Source: Glandiceps talaboti
Lineage: Eukaryota > Hemichordata > Enteropneusta > Spengelidae
Length of the DNA stretch: 64,000 nucleotides
Assembly (NCBI RefSeq): GCF_964340395.1
Contig: NC_135565.1
Span: 9,720,742 to 9,784,741, forward strand
Direction: 5' to 3'
Part shown: positions 55,654 through 64,000 of the stretch, piece after piece
How positions within the stretch are numbered: position 1 is the first letter of the stretch
How the letters are laid out: every line of letters begins with the position of its first letter
The notes under the pieces: model-generated
The model's database searches: none
What the model was told of the DNA's origin: nothing
The model's input: the letters and a program-made list of their open reading frames with translations, nothing else
Position numbers and translations under genes: made by a program

Positions 55654-56353
55654 GGGTACTTACGACGTCGTAAGGCTGGAAGGCTTTCGACTCGTCGGTT
55701 TACTAATTAATAGTAGGGAGGCCAGAAGCTGTGTGAAATGTTGCGACATCGACACGACGCGCTGCACACTACAGATTTCTCAAAAATTTGAGAGCGTGTA
55801 TCTTGATTTGTAGTTCATGTATTTGAAAACAAATTATATCACTCGACAGGGAATAAATAATTCTATAATTGTGCCAATTTTCACCAAATAAATCCGCTTG
55901 CAAATATAACTACGCTGGCAGTAAAAATGACATCTGGTGCCGAGCGCGCCTTCCCGACGAACTCACACTAAAATTCGCCCTGAGACGGCACGCACTTTGA
56001 GCAATCTGCTGGTACGTACCCTTCAATAGTATCGTTGTCCACATGTGTTCCTGTTAACGTAGGATAACCATATTTGGCAAAAGGTTTATGGACCAAACCA
56101 CTTTGATGTAGGTGTTAACTATTTGTGAAACGTGGTTGCAGTTTTTGCATGAGAGAAGGGTGAGTAAAGCTGCAAAAATATTTCGGTTTTTTGTGTGTTT
56201 TCCATTTTTTTTTCAGAAAATAGTTACCACTCTTATAAATTTTAACATTCGAACTTAGTCTACATGAAATATGATGAAATTCTGATGAGAAGAACACGTG
56301 TTGCTTGAGCATAAACTTTTACATACTTTTCAGTGCACTGACTACGGAAGGCA

Positions 56354-56365
56354 AATATGGCGGCC
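56354..56365 (+). promoter_or_regulatory. YY1-like site in the promoter/5' UTR of the 108-residue gene
   Basis: AAATATGGCGGC matches the YY1 core with one difference, 51 bp before the coding ATG. The ATG inside it would open an overlapping out-of-frame upstream frame of 26 codons ending at 56438. Confidence 0.4.
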
Positions 56366-56415
56366 GGCTGTAGTCGTGGGTGGTACATTCAGCGAGTGGG
56401 ATTGACGGAGACAAA

Positions 56416-57235
56416 ATGCCTTCGCTTGAAGATATTATAGCGAGTCTCCCAAGCAGCAGTCGATGTAAGTACTCTTTTGAACATGTATGGTCCTTGTGAA
56501 TGATTTTAAGATGTGATGTTGTGAATCTAGTCCCTTTTTGGAGACGAAATCTGCGACGTTATAGTTTATTTTGGTGAACAGCGCCCTCACACACAAATTT
56601 GAAATCATTTGTCAATAGATTTTCATACACTTTTGAAGTTGTTTGTTGTGAGGACAGTTGTTTCTAATTTCCCTTTCATTGAAAAATATAAGTTCAGAGT
56701 GATGTTTTACTTAATTTTACATGTGTATAGTTACACAGTGATCGTAGTATTTGCAGTAAAGGTAGGTAAAATCTACCTGAATTCCCTGTGTATTAATTTT
56801 TACCTGCAAGTGCAAGCAAGGTGAAAATGCATTCCTTACTAAAATTATGGCACATGGTATGTTTGACTGTGTTACTGGATATCCATACTTTATTACTCGC
56901 ACCTTTGTGAAAACTTTGTGACATCACTTATAATGGTATTTTTCTGTATTCTTGCAGCTAATTTGACATTGTCAAATTTGACATATAGAGTACTCAGCAA
57001 TGTTATTATTGATGTTCAGGCTCATGGATTGCCAGTAAAGTCAACATTGCCAGGTATCCTACAGTCCATATGCACAGATGTCATTCAACCACTTAATATT
57101 TCCAGTTTGATGAGAAAAATAAAAAGTCTAAAAGAAAAAGAAATGATGTCTGGGAAGTTTACATTGATGGACCAGCCTGCCACAGAGGTGCAACCGAAAT
57201 GTGAGATAATTGGTGAAACATGGCCCGGCTCTTAA
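56416..57235 (+). CDS. Unrecognised 108-residue protein, two exons
   Basis: Exon 1 is 56416-56464 and exon 2 is 56958-57235 (CGAT|GTAAGT; TTGCAG; phase 1). The ATG context is ACAAAATGC. The protein starts MPSLEDIIASLPSSSR, has a mixed alpha-helical middle with HGLPVKSTLPGILQSIC and LNISSLMRKIKSLKEKE, and a polar tail ending ETWPGS. No signal peptide, membrane segment or metal motif is evident. I do not recognise a family. AATAAA lies at 57389-57394. Clean splice sites, Kozak context and polyadenylation signal make it look like a working gene, and it lies wholly between the inverted ends of a 2.5 kb element, so it is either a captured gene or an element-specific one. Confidence 0.6.
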
Positions 57236-57388
57236 TGACAGTGGATAAATTGGTTCATTTAGATTTTACCCCAGATTTCAAGCTCATTAATAAGATAATC
57301 GTGGAACTGTACAATTTTAAGTAGAAACACAATTATGAATGGACAGACATTTGTGTATGGCTGAAGTGTATTTTTGATTTGGAATAGA

Positions 57389-57394
57389 AATAAA
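57389..57394 (+). terminator. Polyadenylation signal AATAAA
   Basis: First AATAAA after the stop of the 108-residue gene, 154 nt downstream. Confidence 0.6.
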
Positions 57395-58535
57395 GATGTT
57401 GAAACTGGGTACCTCACGTGTACGTGTAGAGTCATTTCACAGTTTTTTCTTCACTTTTTTTAATATTCAAAGTTAAGAAATATTAATTTTCCTGCTGAGT
57501 ACAGCAATGTCCTCTGTTGATTTAATAGTTTACTACTGCCTTGAGAATTCCAGAAAGTTTCATAGAGCTCTTGTGTACACTTCCAGAATTATCTTCGTGT
57601 AAAATGAGAGAAAGTCAATAATCGCAACATTTTCATATTGATCACATTTTAATATTTCATTGAAAATGCACAGGACATTAGAATACCTTCCCATTACAAT
57701 ATATTGTTTATTTTAACTATACAGATATCATTCTATCTGGTAAATTGCTGTAGCAAATTTCATTCACTTTAATGTTATAGAAGCAAAGTTACAGCATTTT
57801 GAAAACTTGAAAAAGTCACATATATCAGCGCGGTGCCGCGGCGGCCATTTTGAAAAATAATGATGATATTTTGGGATTTTGACCATATTATTCGTTCTAA
57901 AATTATAAGTTATTTTCTTTCAACTTAATTTCTTTCTATAAACATGCTATAATTGTATTAAAATATGGAATTTGGGATGTGTTGTTATATTGAAAGTGTC
58001 TCAAATCTGGTCTTAAATGTCCAAGTAGACTGCTCATTTGACAACATTTTGAAATATTTGCAAAAAATGTCTAAAAAATTATGCGTTTTTGAGGTACTAA
58101 AAATGCCGTAACTTTTGAAATATTGCATCATTTTCCTCCATTTTTGTTTTATTGTGATTCCTATAAGTTTATCTTTCTTATTGAGCAATCATTTTGCCTT
58201 AGTATCATTGTTTTAAAAATGGTCTGGCCTCCCTATTAATAGTTTGTTAGACTAACTATATGTTTACATTTATAATAAGTTAGTATGACAATATTGATAT
58301 AAATATATATGATTATCACACGTAGGAACAAGATGGTTGTTTGTAAGCGAACACACTACACAGCTATACAGCGCGATTACCCGTGTGGACTTTGCTCGCA
58401 GTGTGTGTCACCCTATGGCGGTAGACCTGCTCCAGGAGTAGGAAGAGCCATGGTGTCAAAGTTCAAGCCACGGGAATACTGTAGTCACTTGTGAACTAAT
58501 ATTCTAGCTATTCAAGGGTGGTCACGGGGGTGGTC

Positions 58536-58538
<3 letters not shown>

Positions 58539-58581
<43 letters not shown>
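58539..58581. repeat. (CA)n microsatellite
   Basis: CA dinucleotide run ending in A8. Confidence 0.95.
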
Positions 58582-58587
<6 letters not shown>

Positions 58588-58763
58588 AAATAATGGCGTT
58601 ATTAGGCGTTTACGACTATTAAAAAAAAATAGCGTAATCCATTGGTGTTTGGAAAAGATTATATTGAATATTCGTAAACACCCAATATTGCCATTATTAT
58701 GACCATAATATTACATAGATTAGTAATTTTATCAGTTCACATGTGATTGTGCATGGGGGGTTA

Positions 58764-58957
58764 GGGAGCCGTCTTATTTAAGATCTGGGGTCGGAGGAAT
58801 AGAGGGTGGGGGGGGGGGGGGGGTTCAAAAACGGGGGAGTGAGAGAGAGGTACTCAAAACCCGGGATCGGAGTGAAAGGGGGGGGGGGCTACTAAAGTTT
58901 TATGCAGTACTATTACTACCTTGACATGTTAAAATAGCATCAGAAAGCATTCTTTTA
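58764..58957. mobile_element. Harbinger-like MITE remnant with G runs
   Basis: TTA then GGGAGCCGTC at the left as in 11471-12049, then G-rich blocks and AGCATCAGAAAGCATTCTTTTAG, the inverted form of text at 11866-11900. The right end is lost where the tandem unit begins. Confidence 0.55.
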
Positions 58958-59629
58958 GTTATCAAATAAGCAATTCATATCATTTTCAATATTCAATAAA
59001 TTAAATCCATTTATTATTACATGTGTGTGAAGGTTACTTATAATAAGTTAATTTTAAGAAGACCACAAAAGAAAAATAAACGGTATCAACAAAAAACTCA
59101 ACTCAAAGTGTTTCAAAAACGTCTGACTAGTTTCACCCTGTTAACAGAGTATCATCAGGTCAGTTATTTTAAATAATAATAAATATACTTAAAATATATA
59201 CAAACTATTAATTTCATAAGAAATATTACAATTAGCACTGTGGAAATAACTAACAAAGTTAGCTTCACATTCTGGTTAATTTGCATACATCATTTACGTC
59301 AGCACCTTGGATGAAGACCATCGACTGAGTTGATGTAAACATAAACAAAACTTGTGACAATTCCTCAGACTTGACTCTGCGCATGCTGATCGTTATCTAC
59401 CGGGTTAGTTACTTTTACTACAGTGGAATTACGGAGCTCTGTATCTGTTGACTTGCACACATAACAGTTTAAGGTATACTGTATTTGTAGGAAGGGCATC
59501 TAGGATTGCGATATTCGAGTTTTCAGAAGAATCCACGAACCACCAGTTATCAACCACTAGTCCATCATTGTAGTAACACAATCGACTATTTATATCAACA
59601 TAATTATTAGTTTTCTGAGCTTGTACATC

Positions 59630-60118
59630 TTATTGTGGTACAACTTGTTGCTGATGTCTCCTCGAAAACCATTGCTTGATTTTGTACATACGTCCTTCAA
59701 ACCATTTACAGACGGGTAGACATCCTGAAATTGGTTCGTCCTTATTATCAGATTTCGTTTCTGTGTGCTTGGTAGTAGAAGTTTCGGGAAGATCAACGAT
59801 AGCGTTGTCAGGTTTTCTTTCTTGGAGTGGTTTTGATACTTTGCCTTTTCCCTTCTTAGATCCCTTGCCTTTCGACTCTCTCTTCTTTTCCTGTATTCTT
59901 TCTGTGATTATCTTTTCCCACTCCTCCCGTGCAGTACGACTGGTGGAAGCTCCCTCATCAAAGTCGCCATCACCATTACCTGTTCTTCTCCACCCCGACA
60001 GTGTCTTAGAAGAATTCACTTGTATAAATACAGGTTTATCTTGAAGATGAATTTTTTCAGAATATTCACATCCATCTTCGTCCACCTTCATTTCTTTAAC
60101 TAGGTATGGAATCGCCAT
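59630..60118 (-). CDS. Unrecognised 162-residue protein, copy 1
   Basis: ATG at 60118 and TAA at the end, starting MAIPYLVKEMKVDEDG. A Lys-rich middle (KKRESKGKGSKKGKGK) is followed by the conserved SGCLPVCKWFEGRMYKIKQWF near the C terminus. A TAA a few codons upstream (absent in copies 2 and 3) sets the start here. The frame beyond the stop stays open for about 80 codons (NNYVDINSRLCYY..DNWWFVDSSEN), which hints at a longer ancestral protein or unseen splicing. No family recognised. Near-identical protein in three tandem copies supports real coding. Confidence 0.5.
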   Translation of the reverse strand: MAIPYLVKEMKVDEDGCEYSEKIHLQDKPVFIQVNSSKTLSGWRRTGNGDGDFDEGASTSRTAREEWEKIITERIQEKKRESKGKGSKKGKGKVSKPLQERKPDNAIVDLPETSTTKHTETKSDNKDEPISGCLPVCKWFEGRMYKIKQWFSRRHQQQVVPQ

Positions 60119-60517
60119 GGTAACAACTAGAGTTACGTATGCAAAACTGTTTTAGGACATTGGCTTGTATCGCACGGAAGCAGTCGTCGAACAGACAGAA
60201 GTGAATTTGTTTATGAGTTCGAACGCGTTTCGACGAAAGTTTGGCGCGTTTGTGTGGAAATCTTCCATGTTCGAATAGTACTCTTTCAAGAAAAAAAAAG
60301 TTTGCGAATTTTATTTGACAACCAGCTGCGATATATGACACACATCGTTTGTAACTTGGTAACATTGACAACAAGTGAACGGTCTGATATGCTCGGCTTT
60401 CTACTACAAAAATATGCAGGTGTAGGAACTTGTGTTTTTACGGTTGATGTTTGGAAGAATATGCGAGGTGGAAGAATGTAGTAGGATCGTCAAATTTTGT
60501 CATGATATGATTAGTTC

Positions 60518-60528
60518 TCTCTCTCTCA

Positions 60529-60611
<83 letters not shown>
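60518..60611. repeat. (CT)n microsatellite
   Basis: CT run closing tandem copy 1. Confidence 0.97.
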
Positions 60612-60612
<1 letters not shown>

Positions 60613-61350
60613 AAAGGTAAATTTAGATTACCACGCTACTATACTATCATGTGAATTAAATTTATCAGAATCCTACATAGTCTCACAGTAGTTATCAAAT
60701 AACCAATTCATGCTATTTTCAATTTTTAATAAATTAAATCCATTTATTAATACATGTATTTAAAGATTACTGTGATAATAAGACCACAAAAGAAAAATAA
60801 ACGGCATCAACAAAACTCAACTCAAAGTGTTTCAAAAACGTCTGACTAGTTTCACCCTGTTAACAGAGTATTATCAGGTCAGTTATTTTAAATAATAATA
60901 AATATACTTAAAATATATACAAACTATTAATTTCACAACAAATATTAAAATTAGCACTGTGGAAATAACAGTAACAAAGTTAACTTCACATTCCGGTTAA
61001 TTTGCATACATCATTTACGTCAGCATCTTGGATGAAGACTATTGACTGAGTTGATGTAAACATCAATAAAACTTGTGACGATTCCTCAGACTTGACTCTG
61101 CGCATGCTGATCGTTATCTACCGGGTTAGTTACTTTTACTATAGTGGAATTACTGAGATCTATATCTGTTGACTTGCTCACATAACAGTTTATGGTATAC
61201 TGTATTTGTAGGAAGGGCATCTAGGATTGCGATATTCGATGTTTTCAGAAGAATCCACGAACCACCAGTTATCAACCACTAGTCCTTTCTGGTAGTAACA
61301 CAATCGACTATTTATATCAACATAATTATCATTTTCTGAGTTTGTACGTT

Positions 61351-61839
61351 TTACTGTGGTACAACTTGTTGCTGATGTCTCCTCGCAAACCATTGCTTGA
61401 TTTTGTACATACGTCCTTCAAACCATTTACAGACAGGTAGACATCCTGAAATTGGTTCGTCCTTATTATCAGGTTTCGTTTCTGTGTTCTTGGTTGTAGA
61501 ATTTTCGCGAAGATCAACGACATCGTTGTCAGGTTTTCTTTCTTGCAGCGGTTTTGATACTTTGCCTTTTCCCTTCTTAGATCCCATGCCTGTCGACTCT
61601 CTCTTCTTTTTCTGTATTCTTTCTGAGATTATCTTTTCCCACTCCTCCTGTGCAGTACGACTGGTGGAAGCTCCCTCATCGAAGTCGCCATCACCATTAC
61701 CTGTTCTTCTCCACCCCGACAGTGTCTTAGAAGAACTCACTGGTATAAATACAGGTTTATCTTGAAGATGAATTTTTTCAGAATATTCACATCCATCTTC
61801 GTCCACCTTCATTTCTTTAACTAGGTATGGAATCGCCAT
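61351..61839 (-). CDS. Unrecognised 162-residue protein, copy 2
   Basis: About 90 percent like copy 1. The frame is open farther upstream to an ATG at 62070 (239 residues), adding NMEDFHTNAPNFRRNAFEL and a hydrophobic FAYITLVVTMAIPYLV that could be a membrane segment. Which ATG is used is uncertain. A single-base difference after the stop shifts the conserved downstream frame relative to copies 1 and 3. Confidence 0.5.
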   Translation of the reverse strand: MAIPYLVKEMKVDEDGCEYSEKIHLQDKPVFIPVSSSKTLSGWRRTGNGDGDFDEGASTSRTAQEEWEKIISERIQKKKRESTGMGSKKGKGKVSKPLQERKPDNDVVDLRENSTTKNTETKPDNKDEPISGCLPVCKWFEGRMYKIKQWFARRHQQQVVPQ

Positions 61840-62220
61840 GGTAACAACTAGAGTTATGTATGCAAAACTGTTTGAGGAGCTTGGCTTGTAACGCACGGAT
61901 GCAGTCGTCGAACAGACAGAAGTGAATTTGTTTATGAGTTCGAACGCGTTTCGACGAAAGTTTGGCGCGTTTGTGTGGAAATCTTCCATGTTCGAATTGT
62001 CCTCTTTCAAGGAAAACAAAACGTTTGCGAACTTTATTTGACAACCAGCTCCGATATATGTATGACACATCGTTTGTAACTTGGTAACATTGACAACAAG
62101 TGCACGGTCTGATATGGTCGGCTTTCTTCTTTATGTTTAGATTCCAAAAATATGCATGTGCAGGAACTTGTGTTTTTATGGCTAATGTTTGCAGGAATGG
62201 CGAAGTGGAAAAATGTAGTA

Positions 62221-62224
<4 letters not shown>

Positions 62225-62290
<66 letters not shown>
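62225..62290. repeat. (CT)n microsatellite
   Basis: CT run closing tandem copy 2. Confidence 0.97.

Positions 62291-64000
<1,710 letters not shown>

Larger units (their letters stand above)
55715..58234. mobile_element. Gene-carrying TIR element, 2,520 bp, 9 bp target duplication
   Basis: AGGGAGGCCAGA at 55715-55726 is perfectly inverted at 58223-58234. ATTAATAGT directly flanks both ends (55706-55714 and 58235-58243), a perfect 9 bp duplication. A 9 bp duplication is usual for Mutator or Merlin-like insertion. No transposase is inside; instead it encloses the two-exon gene at 56416-57235 with promoter-like sequence and AATAAA. Confidence 0.7.
58958..60612. repeat. Tandem unit, copy 1 (ends in CT microsatellite)
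   Basis: Begins AGTTATCAAATAA..CAATTCAT and runs through AAACGGTATCAACAAAA, the conserved reading frame on - and a CT run (60518-60611). Two further copies follow directly. Confidence 0.85.
60613..62290. repeat. Tandem unit, copy 2
   Basis: Same order of blocks as copy 1. The reading-frame ATGs of copies 1 and 2 are 1,721 bp apart. Ends in CT run 62225-62290. Confidence 0.85.

Noticed and set aside
58309-58494. 61-codon + frame with Cys residues
   Set aside because: Isolated, with no splice or domain evidence.

Overview
The window is animal nuclear DNA, most likely from a marine invertebrate. Genes have short exons bounded by GT-AG introns, introns reach 12.7 kb, and the sequence carries a tRNA-derived SINE, long CT, GA, CA, GTAT and CAGA microsatellites, and many foldback elements and DNA transposons. 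I cannot name the species from sequence alone.

Layout. (1) 145-22422, + strand: the 3' part of a protein-kinase-like gene, six exons whose phases agree at all five junctions. The catalytic HRD aspartate, the DFG aspartate and the alpha-F aspartate are all replaced, so the product is a pseudokinase. Its introns hold foldback elements, degenerate tandem repeats and a 4.1 kb Harbinger-like insertion. (2) About 23.4-39.2 kb: what looks like one large DNA transposon with two convergent genes. A SAP-SWIM-YqaJ nuclease gene lies on + (23503-27813) and a THAP / HTH / DDE_Tnp_4 transposase gene on - (39107-31200). Related inverted sequences of about 66 bp, each with a CRE palindrome, lie just upstream of both start codons. 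The transposase gene is split by a 5,429 bp hAT transposon (31972-37400; CAGGGG termini, 5 bp target duplication) that has its own two-exon, 1028-residue transposase. The YqaJ gene has one in-frame TGA. (3) 43165-53106, - strand: a complete 11-exon, 434-residue ACC synthase-like (ACCS) PLP enzyme. (4) 55715-58234: a 2,520 bp element with perfect 12 bp inverted ends and a perfect 9 bp target duplication, enclosing a two-exon gene for an unrecognised 108-residue protein with its own promoter-like sequence and polyadenylation signal. (5) 58.96 kb to the end: three tandem copies of a roughly 1.7-2.1 kb unit, each with a related 162-codon reading frame on -; the third is broken by a stop.

How the parts relate. 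The host genes appear to be the pseudokinase and ACCS. The central 16 kb is a nested transposon system, with a transposase and nuclease pair as the older layer and the hAT insertion as the younger. Splice sites, products and insertion boundaries were read by eye. No database search was run, so family names rest on recognised motifs.
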